Positions 34,747 through 42,793 of a stretch of 46,567 bases of DNA are shown here, piece by piece. Source of the DNA: Candidatus Cloacimonadota bacterium. GTDB taxonomy: Bacteria; Cloacimonadota; Cloacimonadia; Cloacimonadales; Cloacimonadaceae. The translations under genes were made by a program, and so were the position numbers. The stretch covers positions 1 to 46,567 of the forward strand of contig JAHDQK010000010.1 of the NCBI GenBank assembly GCA_018433885.1, given 5' to 3'. The notes beneath the pieces are model-generated. The model was not told where the DNA came from. It made no database searches and saw only the letters and a list, made by a program, of their open reading frames with translations. How positions within the stretch are numbered: position 1 is the first letter of the stretch; each line of letters opens with the position of its first letter.

Positions 34747-36735
34747 TTAATATCGCTCCGTGAAAAAGTCCTTGGGTACATAGTTTAAAACTCCATAGAT
34801 ATTGGTCATTCCGCGTTCTTTGATGAAGTTAACTGCTTTATGCATGCTGGTTCGGCTGCTACGGTCAAATCTTCCCACGAGTACTAATGTATCCCCCGCG
34901 CAACTGATTCCGGTGAAGAGCTGGATGTTGAACTCGTAATCGAAGAGTTCCCAAATCACGTAGTCGTAATCTCCAACCTGGTCCAAAAAATCTCTTACCC
35001 GAGATGGTTCCAAGACTGTGGTGAAAGAAAGGTCATTCACCCAGAAATACGCCCGATGTACATTGGGATCGGATTTATCGAGGTTGAATGTAGAACCTTT
35101 CTGGTAAAGCCAATCGTTTAAAATAAAGGAGTTGAGTTCTGGGTTAGGTTCCAGTAAGGTATCGATGTACAAAATGCGTTTACGTTGATCTGCCAGCATC
35201 CTGATCATTTCATTGGCGATGAATGATTTTCCGGTTTCACGGATGTCGCTGCCAATGCAGATGGTGGGTGTTTTAAGTGCTTTTGTGTGATGTAGGACGT
35301 TTTCCACCAATACTTGCAGATTGCGGTAGAAGACCTTTTCATCCACCTGATTCTCATCCGGAAGAATCCCAGAAAGCGGGATTTTAACGCCTTCCAAGAT
35401 GTCCTTAGCGTTCTTGGTTTTCACGTCGAGCAACTCTTTGAAAACTAATGTCAGGCTCAAGCCCGCAAAGACCATCATTCCTACCAGAATCACGATCAGC
35501 TTGCGGCGTCCACCTTCCGGATAGCGTGGGGCAGTGGCGGATTCCAAGATCTCGTAATCGCTTACGTTGGATTGCATTGCCATTTTGGATTCTGCCAGAC
35601 GCCCTTCAACTTGCCTCAGGATATCGCGGTTAAGTTCAAGCTGGCGCTCCACCTCAAAGAATTCCTTTTGGATCTGAGTAAGGTTTTCTAGCGATCCCCG
35701 GAGCTGATCAATCTCCTTCTGGTACTCTTCATTCATCCGGAGGGCACCTTGCCGTTCAGCTTCAAACCTGGCTTTATCCACCGTATAGATGTCCACCAGT
35801 CCGCTGGGACCCCAAGTAACAGCCTCGGGGAGGTCACGCTTTTTATCTGCCATGGTTTTCTTGAGATCGCGGATCTCCGTAGCAACCTTGCGCACTTTGG
35901 GATTTTCATCAGTATAACGGGATTTCAGCAGTTCCAGTTCCTTCTCCAGAGCCAGCAGTTTTTTCTCATCGGTTTGGGTATAAGTCCAAGTCTGGATCAC
36001 TTCTTCTGGAAGGCCGGTAAGCTTGTCGTTCATGTCCTTGATCTTACTATCCATGTCGCTGATGCGCAGGGAATTCTCGATCATCTTCAGTTCCACTTCC
36101 TTGAGTTGGTCAAACTTGGTCTGAGTTTCGTGGGGGATCGAGATGATTCCGTTCTCTGCCCGGAACTGCTCGTAGCGTTCTTCAAGATCCATGATGTTTG
36201 CCATTCTCTGTTTTTGTTGTTCCTGATAGTAATCGTGAATCTTCATGGTGGCAGAATTCAAAAGCCTGGTATTACTGTGGATGAATGACTCTGCCGTAGT
36301 ATTTGCCACGATAGCAGACATCTCGGCGTCCTCCCAAGTAACAGAAAAGCGAAGAACATTACTGCGGTTTCCACGCTGTACTTCTATCCGCCTAAATAGC
36401 TGTTCTGGGGTGAGATTCAACTCCAGTTGATCGATCACATTGATCAATACATCTCTTGTACGCACTGTCTCCAGGATTGTGTTGATATCAAAAGTTTGAT
36501 AAAGATAAGGCATATCGGCTGGAGTGCTCATGTTCTTTGGGGCGCGGATTATATAGCAATTCGCCTTCCAGGTGGGTACTACTCTTATCTTCACCCATAC
36601 AGCGGTTAACAGCAGGGCAATGAATGTGATAAGGAGGATGTATTTGATCTTTTTAAGGTAAACCCTAATCAAAGTGCCTAAATCTAGAATAACGGCAGGC
36701 GCGCTATGTGAAGCCTGCTCATCGTGAATGTTCAT
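34747..36735 (-). CDS. Wzc-like chain-length co-polymerase with a degenerate BY-kinase domain
   Basis: Layout: cytoplasmic start, helix 1 (about 32-51), a periplasmic Wzz domain with long coiled coils (about 150-400), helix 2 (about 425-447), then a C-terminal P-loop domain. The P-loop SDIRETGKSFIANE (about 500) is kept, and RILYIDTLLEPNPEL stands where Walker A' normally reads IDADLRRP. The Walker B position reads YDYVIWELFDYEF instead of a VIIDTPP-like strand, and the protein ends in FFTERY without a tyrosine cluster. ATP binding is possible; tyrosine autophosphorylation seems lost. The ATG at 36735 comes 1 nt after the preceding stop; a TTG at 36747 is less likely. Confidence 0.85.
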   Translation of the reverse strand: MNIHDEQASHSAPAVILDLGTLIRVYLKKIKYILLITFIALLLTAVWVKIRVVPTWKANCYIIRAPKNMSTPADMPYLYQTFDINTILETVRTRDVLINVIDQLELNLTPEQLFRRIEVQRGNRSNVLRFSVTWEDAEMSAIVANTTAESFIHSNTRLLNSATMKIHDYYQEQQKQRMANIMDLEERYEQFRAENGIISIPHETQTKFDQLKEVELKMIENSLRISDMDSKIKDMNDKLTGLPEEVIQTWTYTQTDEKKLLALEKELELLKSRYTDENPKVRKVATEIRDLKKTMADKKRDLPEAVTWGPSGLVDIYTVDKARFEAERQGALRMNEEYQKEIDQLRGSLENLTQIQKEFFEVERQLELNRDILRQVEGRLAESKMAMQSNVSDYEILESATAPRYPEGGRRKLIVILVGMMVFAGLSLTLVFKELLDVKTKNAKDILEGVKIPLSGILPDENQVDEKVFYRNLQVLVENVLHHTKALKTPTICIGSDIRETGKSFIANEMIRMLADQRKRILYIDTLLEPNPELNSFILNDWLYQKGSTFNLDKSDPNVHRAYFWVNDLSFTTVLEPSRVRDFLDQVGDYDYVIWELFDYEFNIQLFTGISCAGDTLVLVGRFDRSSRTSMHKAVNFIKERGMTNIYGVLNYVPKDFFTERY

Positions 36736-36736
36736 A

Positions 36737-37876
36737 TCATCTAACAAGTTCTTTCTCCATAGTTTTACGAATATCAGTAATCGACAGAATATCCTGAGGG
36801 ATCTGCCGGTTCGAGAGCATCACACTATAGGAATGCGACGCATCGGGATGGTAGCCATGCATTCCGGGTATCACTTCGAGTCCCATATAACTGGGATTTA
36901 TCAAGAGCCCTTCGTTCATCAGGAAATAAGTATCCCCAAATTTATTGTGGGGAAACTGAACCCTGAGGAGTTTGAGCTCCTCGTTTGGCACCACATAGCC
37001 ACAATCAAGTGTACTTAAATGATCCAGTATGGCTGTTTTGGCGGCATCATTATGCCACCAGAATCTCGCCATGGTGGAGTCGTAAAAAGCAATATAATCC
37101 TTGCCATACTCCAAGCCAAGTGTTTCAATATCCTTCATGAGATCGTAAGAACCTGTAACGGGTGCCATACCGTGGTCCGATATCACATACAGACTCACAT
37201 CATCATATATTCTACGAGCATAATTAAAGAGACCTAATATCTTCTGTTCCATATCCTTCAGTTTGGCTTCGCTCTGATCCGAAAACGGACCAAAGTTGTG
37301 CATAACACCATCCAGCTTGGGCAGATAAACATAGATGAACTGCGCTTTCCCCTCGCTGATCACCTTCTTGTTTTCCAACAATATCTGATCCTCGGAATGT
37401 CGCCAATTGGAACAGTAATAGGGGATGTCGTGCTGGACACACCAATCGAAGATAGTGTCTGTAGCAAGTATTCCGCCGGGAACGAAGTAATCCCTCTTCT
37501 CCAGATAATCGAAATAGGGGAGATGCTTGAAGGGAACGCTATAAAGCTCGAAGTATCCGGTGAATGAATGCAAATGCTTAATCAATTTGCTGAGGTTGTG
37601 TCTTACTCTCCATCTATCAAAGATCATTGGCGGTAGTTTTGCTAGATAATGCATGCCCCTAAACGGCGAGTTTTGAGGATCGTAGATGAAACTTGACCAA
37701 TGAGTGTGTTCATCAGGATACCTTCCGGTCAGGATTGAAGGGTCTGCCGCTGAGGAAAATCCAAAGGTGGTCTTCAGTTTTCTGGATTCAGGAGCTAGTT
37801 CTTCAAGAAAGCCGAAGTGTTTGTAGATTTCCCAACCCAAAGCGTCGATAAACACATACATCGCCAGTTTCTTCAT
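36737..37876 (-). CDS. Alkaline phosphatase superfamily protein (nucleotide pyrophosphatase/phosphodiesterase-like)
   Basis: A 379-residue soluble protein without a signal peptide. Metal-site motifs of the AlkP superfamily are present in order: YVFIDALGW (Asp11), FSSAADPSILTG with the candidate nucleophile Ser41/Ser42, LPKLDGVMHNFGP, VISDHGMAP, and MHGYHPDASHSY. The family includes phosphodiesterases, phosphomutases and phospho-group transferases. The lack of a signal peptide places it in the cytoplasm, unlike most phosphoethanolamine transferases. It sits between the nucleotidyltransferase and wzc genes, with gaps of 7 and 1 nt. It may act on a nucleotide-activated substituent of the EPS (inference); substrate unknown. 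Confidence 0.82.
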   Translation of the reverse strand: MKKLAMYVFIDALGWEIYKHFGFLEELAPESRKLKTTFGFSSAADPSILTGRYPDEHTHWSSFIYDPQNSPFRGMHYLAKLPPMIFDRWRVRHNLSKLIKHLHSFTGYFELYSVPFKHLPYFDYLEKRDYFVPGGILATDTIFDWCVQHDIPYYCSNWRHSEDQILLENKKVISEGKAQFIYVYLPKLDGVMHNFGPFSDQSEAKLKDMEQKILGLFNYARRIYDDVSLYVISDHGMAPVTGSYDLMKDIETLGLEYGKDYIAFYDSTMARFWWHNDAAKTAILDHLSTLDCGYVVPNEELKLLRVQFPHNKFGDTYFLMNEGLLINPSYMGLEVIPGMHGYHPDASHSYSVMLSNRQIPQDILSITDIRKTMEKELVR

Positions 37877-37883
37877 TATGTCC

Positions 37884-39047
37884 TCAATTGTAACGCTTCC
37901 AAAGCGTCATAAATCTTTGTTCCAGCCCCTCTCGGGAGAGGATGCCATTCATGCCCAGGATTCCGGATACTATCTGATTATCCATTTCCTCGCCAAATAC
38001 CATCCAGGGCATTGCCATATGCAGGCGGAAGCGTGGATACCTGAACCAATCCTTGCTGCTTATCTGGTTGAGAGATTTATCCCGCAAGTTCAAAGCTACG
38101 TTTCTAATCTTGAAGTCCCTAATTCCACGCTTTATGCTATTTATAAGAGTGGATCCATCTGAAATCGATTCACCGAGTTCCTTGCTCCACAATGTGTAAT
38201 AGACGTCCTTAAGAGCGGCTGTTGCGTAGTTCAACTTCTGCTCAAAGTATATTGCATCGAAATCCGGAATGTATGGCATTAGCTTGAACTCCATAGCTTT
38301 CAGGATTTCTGCTTTGAGTTCCATTTGGCATGAGTATGATTCTAGATTGGTATCCAGCAGGATGCGCATTCTGGATACTACCGAGCTTTCGTAGCTGCCA
38401 TTATCGATCATGATTGCTTCTGCTAATGCTTGCAGAGCCTTGCAAATGTTTCGATTGATAAAGTCTGCATGGCAGGCGGGGTCTTCTTCTGCGAGATATC
38501 GCTGGGATAAGTATAGCCCAATACCTCTGTTCAGTAGAAGACGCAGTGCTTCCATCCGGGGAATATCCTGGGCAGACCAACCGGGAAGAGCGTGTAGAAG
38601 ATGGGGGTTTCCCCATAACACTTTGTGACCGTATCTGAGATCATAATACATCTGGCTGATCGGTGTGGCGGGTAAACTCTTTGAGATCATAGGGATGCTG
38701 AAATCTATATCAATGCCATGTTCACTGCTCAGGAGCTGATGCAGATGATTCAGGGCGTGCTTCAGTTTACGTCTGGAGATAATATTCATGGGCTTGGTGA
38801 AAACAAACAGATCAAGATCATTATAAAGTTCTTCGATGCCATCATGCCGAAACACACCGCCTTCGCCCCTGCCATATCCACCACCTAGCACCAGCGCGCT
38901 TAGCTTCGAGAGGTCTGTTTTACTCAAAAACTCATCCACAACACTCTTAAGGAGTTTATCCACCATGGCTTCAAAGTCGGAGCTTCCATAGACGCTATAA
39001 CTCATAGCATTTCTAATTTTTGGAACCATCAAATCCCGCGCAGCCAT
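37884..39047 (-). CDS. Pol-beta-fold nucleotidyltransferase-like protein of unknown function
   Basis: A 387-residue soluble protein. The N-terminal 150 residues show LVLGGGYGRGEGGVFRHDG, ELYNDLDLFVF and, later, GIDIDFSIP: a glycine-rich loop followed by an Asp-x-Asp and a third Asp, the catalytic set of the polymerase-beta nucleotidyltransferase superfamily. The rest is mostly helical (about 160-387) and I do not recognise it. It overlaps the upstream fusion gene by 35 nt from this start; in-frame ATGs at 39029 (GGGA upstream) and 39005 are possible real starts. It probably transfers a nucleotide or nucleotide-activated group within the EPS pathway (inference). Confidence 0.65.
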   Translation of the reverse strand: MAARDLMVPKIRNAMSYSVYGSSDFEAMVDKLLKSVVDEFLSKTDLSKLSALVLGGGYGRGEGGVFRHDGIEELYNDLDLFVFTKPMNIISRRKLKHALNHLHQLLSSEHGIDIDFSIPMISKSLPATPISQMYYDLRYGHKVLWGNPHLLHALPGWSAQDIPRMEALRLLLNRGIGLYLSQRYLAEEDPACHADFINRNICKALQALAEAIMIDNGSYESSVVSRMRILLDTNLESYSCQMELKAEILKAMEFKLMPYIPDFDAIYFEQKLNYATAALKDVYYTLWSKELGESISDGSTLINSIKRGIRDFKIRNVALNLRDKSLNQISSKDWFRYPRFRLHMAMPWMVFGEEMDNQIVSGILGMNGILSREGLEQRFMTLWKRYN

Positions 39048-40419
39048 GGATCAATCTTCGAAGAATTGTCCGCCCCAGTATCTTGAGGTTGTGATGTGTG
39101 GAGATGTAGTTGATGTACTCCAGTTCGTAGAATATCTCGGCTTCGGTATCTCTGGAGGCTACACTTTCCGCCAAAGAGAATGCTCCGGGGTTATAAGCTG
39201 GAAGTTCGTTAATCAGTTTCCGATGGTTGAGGGTGTTTGTGAACAAGCGGTTGCCGACGAGGTAAAGCTCTTTGGTGAAAGCGGCGGCACATACTTTATC
39301 GAATTTATCCAGAGACAGGCGCAGTAAAAATCTACCCCAGAGCGTGTTTTGCAGTTTCTCGCTATCCACGAACTTGCGGGACCTCATATTTCTGTTCAAT
39401 AGCTTATCAGTTCTCACAGAACTACCGAACAGAGCAAAGGGTACATACAGAATCAACCACGGCAGAATTTGTAATACGAATAAAACCAGCGCAAGAATCC
39501 GTTGAACTGCACGGTTGAACATGCTGGTAACGATCCCTGGCTCTACTTGGGCAACCAACACTCTGTCGTTGATCTGGATCACCTCGCCATTCTCTGCGTT
39601 GGTGAGATAGCCCTTGTATACTATCTTTTTATCCATATCCAAATCTCTGCCAATATATGTGTTATCGTACACAATGCTATCTGTCACACAGGTGTTTTCA
39701 TCGATTATCACGTTGTTTCCGATGATGCTGTTGCCTCCAATCAAAGTGTTACGCTGAAACCGGCAGTTGTTGCCGATCATGATCGGTGGATGTATCTCGG
39801 AGCTATGAGGATAAACCAGATTTAGTCCTAAAAAGGTATCCTTTTCATTTGAATAGCCTGGTAACACATACTTCTCGTTGTGTTTCTTCAGGATGTTCAT
39901 GGAAAGCTCATAATATTGGGTTATGCTTGCGATATCTTTGGTTTCGAGGCACTCGGGATCTCTGATGTCCTCAGCTTTAAGATCCAGGAGCTTGAAATCC
40001 TTGGGAAGATATATAAAGCGTTTGCTTCCTGTGTAAAAGGCTTGCGAGAACTCTTTTTCAAAGCATAGCTTGCTCTGATCGTAGAGCAAGAAGAAGAATC
40101 CATTCCAGATTAGGAGATCGTCTTCTTTACAAAATGCCATATTCTTCAGATACACGGTTTTAAGGCTGTCGTTGGGGAAGGCAAGACCATAGCTGGTTTT
40201 TACTCCCCATTTCGCTCCGGTTCCAAAGAATGCTTCAATATCCTTGGTGGAACTATCCGTCACGATACGCAGTTCGTTTACGCCCAACAGCGACGCAAAG
40301 TCCATTGCGTATTCCAGCAAAGGCTTGTTCACGATTTTCAAAAGATATGGCTCGATATCCGGGAAGTAATCCCTTAGCCATGCCGTATCCTTTGTTTTGG
40401 CGTAGATCAAACAGCGCAT
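39013..40419 (-). CDS. Nucleotidyltransferase-like / left-handed beta-helix / degenerate phosphoglycosyltransferase fusion
   Basis: Three parts in 468 residues. Residues 1-200 follow the sugar-nucleotidyltransferase pattern (IVNKPLLEYAM, LGVNELRIVTD), but the GGxGTRL loop is replaced by AKTKDTAW and the usual PKP by IEP. Residues about 205-270 are hexapeptide beta-helix repeats (IGNNCRFQRNTLIGGNSIIG). A membrane helix follows at 307-331. Residues 365-456 then align with the C-terminal half of the neighbouring PGT: RLSLDKFDKV for RFSIDELPQL, LYLVGNR for MSLVGPR, YNPGAFS for VRPGITC, and YELEYINY for LDLEYIRS. The catalytic Asp-Glu pair reads Asp371-Lys372. Both enzyme halves therefore look inactive. 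The start has GAGG 5 nt upstream. A scaffold or regulatory role for EPS initiation is possible (inference). Confidence 0.72.
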   Translation of the reverse strand: MRCLIYAKTKDTAWLRDYFPDIEPYLLKIVNKPLLEYAMDFASLLGVNELRIVTDSSTKDIEAFFGTGAKWGVKTSYGLAFPNDSLKTVYLKNMAFCKEDDLLIWNGFFFLLYDQSKLCFEKEFSQAFYTGSKRFIYLPKDFKLLDLKAEDIRDPECLETKDIASITQYYELSMNILKKHNEKYVLPGYSNEKDTFLGLNLVYPHSSEIHPPIMIGNNCRFQRNTLIGGNSIIGNNVIIDENTCVTDSIVYDNTYIGRDLDMDKKIVYKGYLTNAENGEVIQINDRVLVAQVEPGIVTSMFNRAVQRILALVLFVLQILPWLILYVPFALFGSSVRTDKLLNRNMRSRKFVDSEKLQNTLWGRFLLRLSLDKFDKVCAAAFTKELYLVGNRLFTNTLNHRKLINELPAYNPGAFSLAESVASRDTEAEIFYELEYINYISTHHNLKILGRTILRRLIHGCAGFDGSKN

Positions 40420-40441
40420 GTTACCTCTTGTAGATTATTGG

Positions 40442-40789
40442 TTAGTCGTCCCAATCCTGACCAAAGCTGGAGACAGCAGCCTCAAGGTCGTCAAATATAT
40501 GGAATATCTTGTGCGCGCGGGTGATATCAAAAACCATGCGGGGTTTACTTTGCAGGTTTGCGATATGAATATCGCCCCCACCTTGGGAAGCTGATTTTAG
40601 GCAAGCTACGATCGTGCCCAAGCCTGTGCTATCGATAAACTCGCATTTACTCATATCGAACACAAAATTCACTGCTTTTTCTGCAACCTGGTCGTATTTA
40701 GCTCTCAGTTCGGGAGCATTATAGGCATCGAGCCTACCGGATACTTCAATGATCCCTACCTGATCTTGTTGTGTAAAATTGAGCTGCAT
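40442..40789 (-). CDS. STAS-domain protein (anti-sigma factor antagonist-like)
   Basis: A complete 115-residue STAS domain of the SpoIIAA/RsbV type: VSGRLDAYNAPELRAKYD, FVFDMSKCEFIDSTGLG with the conserved phospho-acceptor Ser54, then LQSKPRMVFDITRAHKIF. In the known system a kinase phosphorylates this serine and a PP2C phosphatase reverses it, controlling partner binding. Neither an RsbW-type kinase nor an RsbU-type phosphatase is encoded in the window. It lies 12 nt after the intact PGT gene and 22 nt before the fusion gene, with GGAG 6 nt upstream, so it is a bona fide operon member and may regulate EPS initiation by protein contact (inference). Confidence 0.88.
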   Translation of the reverse strand: MQLNFTQQDQVGIIEVSGRLDAYNAPELRAKYDQVAEKAVNFVFDMSKCEFIDSTGLGTIVACLKSASQGGGDIHIANLQSKPRMVFDITRAHKIFHIFDDLEAAVSSFGQDWDD

Positions 40790-40801
40790 TCGTATCTCCT
40801 T

Positions 40802-41533
40802 TTAATATGCACCCCTACCGCTTATAACGGCGGGGATAGTTTTCAGTAGAATTATCAGGTCGTTTTTAAGACCTTGAGATCGGATGTATTCCAGATCAAG
40901 CTGAACTTGTTGTCGGAAGGGGATCTCGCTGCGTCCTTTAATCTGCCATAAACAGGTGATTCCCGGCCTTACGTGCAAGCGTTTACGATCTTCCAAAGTG
41001 TATTCTGCCACCTCGCGGGGTAAGGGTGGACGCGGCCCAACCAAACTCATATCTCCCTTGAGGACATTGATCAATTGTGGTAGTTCATCGATCGAGAATC
41101 TGCGGATAAACTTGCCGATGGGAGTTACTCTGGGATCGTTCTTCATTTTGAAAATAACGCCATCTTTGGATTCGTTTTGTTCCAAAAGCAGATCCTTCAT
41201 TTTATCCGCGTTCATATACATCGAGCGGAACTTGATGAAGCCAAAATAAGCACCGTTTAAGCCAACTCTGTTTGCCACATAGAAGATGGGACCGGGATCA
41301 TTCAGGTAGATCAGGATGGCAGTAATCGCAAATAAGGGAGAGAGCAGGATCAACATGATGAAAGAGATCAAAACATCCAGAAAGGATTTCAGGAATTTGG
41401 CAAATGCCACAGTCCACTCCCAGATCGAGATCTTCAGGCGCATCCGCAGATTACTGCGTTTCTTGCCCATTTGCATCAAGCGCTCGATTTCCCGGGCTCT
41501 CTGACTCTTGGCATGACCTCTGATCTCTTTCAT
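40802..41533 (-). CDS. Polyprenyl-phosphate sugar-1-phosphate transferase (monotopic PGT), intact
   Basis: Transfers a sugar-1-phosphate from a nucleotide sugar to undecaprenyl phosphate, the first membrane step of the pathway. The 243 residues hold a re-entrant membrane helix (about 52-75, LISFIMLILLSPLFAITAIL), NRVGLNGAYFGFIKFRSM, the catalytic Asp149-Glu150 in RRFSIDELPQLINV, MSLVGPRPPLP, RPGITCLWQIKGRS and LDLEYIRSQ. All family key residues are present. It is the small catalytic-core form with a charged 40-residue N-terminus instead of the multi-helix N-domain of WcaJ/WbaP. GAGG is found 5 nt upstream of the start. Which sugar is added is unknown. Confidence 0.93.
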   Translation of the reverse strand: MKEIRGHAKSQRAREIERLMQMGKKRSNLRMRLKISIWEWTVAFAKFLKSFLDVLISFIMLILLSPLFAITAILIYLNDPGPIFYVANRVGLNGAYFGFIKFRSMYMNADKMKDLLLEQNESKDGVIFKMKNDPRVTPIGKFIRRFSIDELPQLINVLKGDMSLVGPRPPLPREVAEYTLEDRKRLHVRPGITCLWQIKGRSEIPFRQQVQLDLEYIRSQGLKNDLIILLKTIPAVISGRGAY

Positions 41534-41545
41534 GTAATCCTCGGT

Positions 41546-42793
41546 TCAGAAAATCTGTTTACGCCCGTTTTTGTTCCAACGATAAACACGAAAAACAAAG
41601 AGCGGATTTCCCAATATGTATCTTCTCCACATGCGTCCTGGCTCTTGGATCAGGCGAAATACCCATTCCAAGCCAGTCTGGCGCATCCAAATCGGTGCTC
41701 TGGTGATGCGACCTGAATAAAAATCGAACAATCCACCCACTCCCATTTGCAGAGGGGCATGGATCATCTCACCAAAGCGATGTATAAACTTCTCTTGAAG
41801 CGGGGCTCCAAACGCGATCAACAGGATATCCGCCTGCGCGAGATTGATCTCGTTGATCACAGATTCTGCTTCGTTATCCCAATCAAAATATCCGTTTCGG
41901 AAACCGCAGATGTTAAGCTGAGGATAGGTATCCAAAAGCCTCTCACTCATCGCTTTTGCCACACCCTCTGCGGCCCCCAGCAAGAAGATGCGATATCCTC
42001 TGGCTTGAGCTAGCTCACACAGATGAGGTAGCATATCGGTTCCGTTCACGTTCTCTTTCAAATAGCTTCCCAGCATTTTGGCGGCAAGGTTTACTCCGCT
42101 ACCATCCGGAAACACTATCTCATTATTCTTTAATATATCTAGGTATTCCTTATCAACAAGTACTTTATTCAGGCAATCCGCGTTAACGAAATATGCGGGG
42201 CTATGGATCTTGTCATCTATCCTTCTCTCCAACATGCTTATGGCATCTTTCATGGTTAGATTCAGCATTTTTATCCCGAAGATATCCAGTTGATTTTCGT
42301 GGGATTGTTTGCTTTGGTGAAGGATTAACGCTATCATCGCCTGCATCAGTAATCCAATATCTGTGAAAGGTTTTCGTGTTCTGATGTACTCTCGATCGCA
42401 ATCTAGCGCATAGCTTTCTGCCAGACGCGAACTCATGCGGATGAAGTAAAGGCTGATCAATCCGGGTTTGTAAGGATACAAATCCCGTGGTAAGTCCCCA
42501 TCATCAACCCTGCGCAGAGATATCCCCACCAAGCTTAGTTTTCCAGAGATTATCAAGGGAAAGAGAAAGGCGTTTCGCCGCAGCCAGTTATCGGAATCCA
42601 CAATTTTCACCCGAATGATTTCGGCATTTTTACCATAGATATCCAAGAGCTGGATAGTGCCCCGGAGCTTTGCCGAGATTCTAGTGGGTAAACCAATCAC
42701 CAGATCCAAAGCCAATGTCGCTAGATACAGAAAAGTGCTCACAAACACATTTGCTACGCAGTTCTTGATGATGCAAACGATCAGGCTATTCAT
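41546..42793 (-). CDS. GT26 (WecG/TagA/CpsF) glycosyltransferase fused to an N-terminal degenerate PGT module
   Basis: Residues about 168-408 are a full GT26 enzyme: FVNADCLNKVL, IVFPDGSGVNLAAKMLG, NGTDMLPHLCELA, IAFGAPLQEKFI, GVGGLFDFYSGRITRAPIWM and GLEWVFRLIQEPGRMWRRY. Such enzymes add the second sugar to the lipid-linked first sugar. The first 158 residues are an unusual extension: one membrane helix (13-34), then a stretch that aligns with the C-terminal half of the neighbouring PGT (RRNAFLFPL for IDELPQLIN, GKLSLVG for GDMSLVG, YKPGLISLYFI for VRPGITCLWQI, DREYIRTR for DLEYIRSQ). The catalytic Asp-Glu falls on Arg-Asn, so this module is inactive and may only anchor the enzyme at the membrane or pair with the intact PGT. 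The start overlaps the GT4 stop as ATGA. Confidence 0.85.
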   Translation of the reverse strand: MNSLIVCIIKNCVANVFVSTFLYLATLALDLVIGLPTRISAKLRGTIQLLDIYGKNAEIIRVKIVDSDNWLRRNAFLFPLIISGKLSLVGISLRRVDDGDLPRDLYPYKPGLISLYFIRMSSRLAESYALDCDREYIRTRKPFTDIGLLMQAMIALILHQSKQSHENQLDIFGIKMLNLTMKDAISMLERRIDDKIHSPAYFVNADCLNKVLVDKEYLDILKNNEIVFPDGSGVNLAAKMLGSYLKENVNGTDMLPHLCELAQARGYRIFLLGAAEGVAKAMSERLLDTYPQLNICGFRNGYFDWDNEAESVINEINLAQADILLIAFGAPLQEKFIHRFGEMIHAPLQMGVGGLFDFYSGRITRAPIWMRQTGLEWVFRLIQEPGRMWRRYILGNPLFVFRVYRWNKNGRKQIF

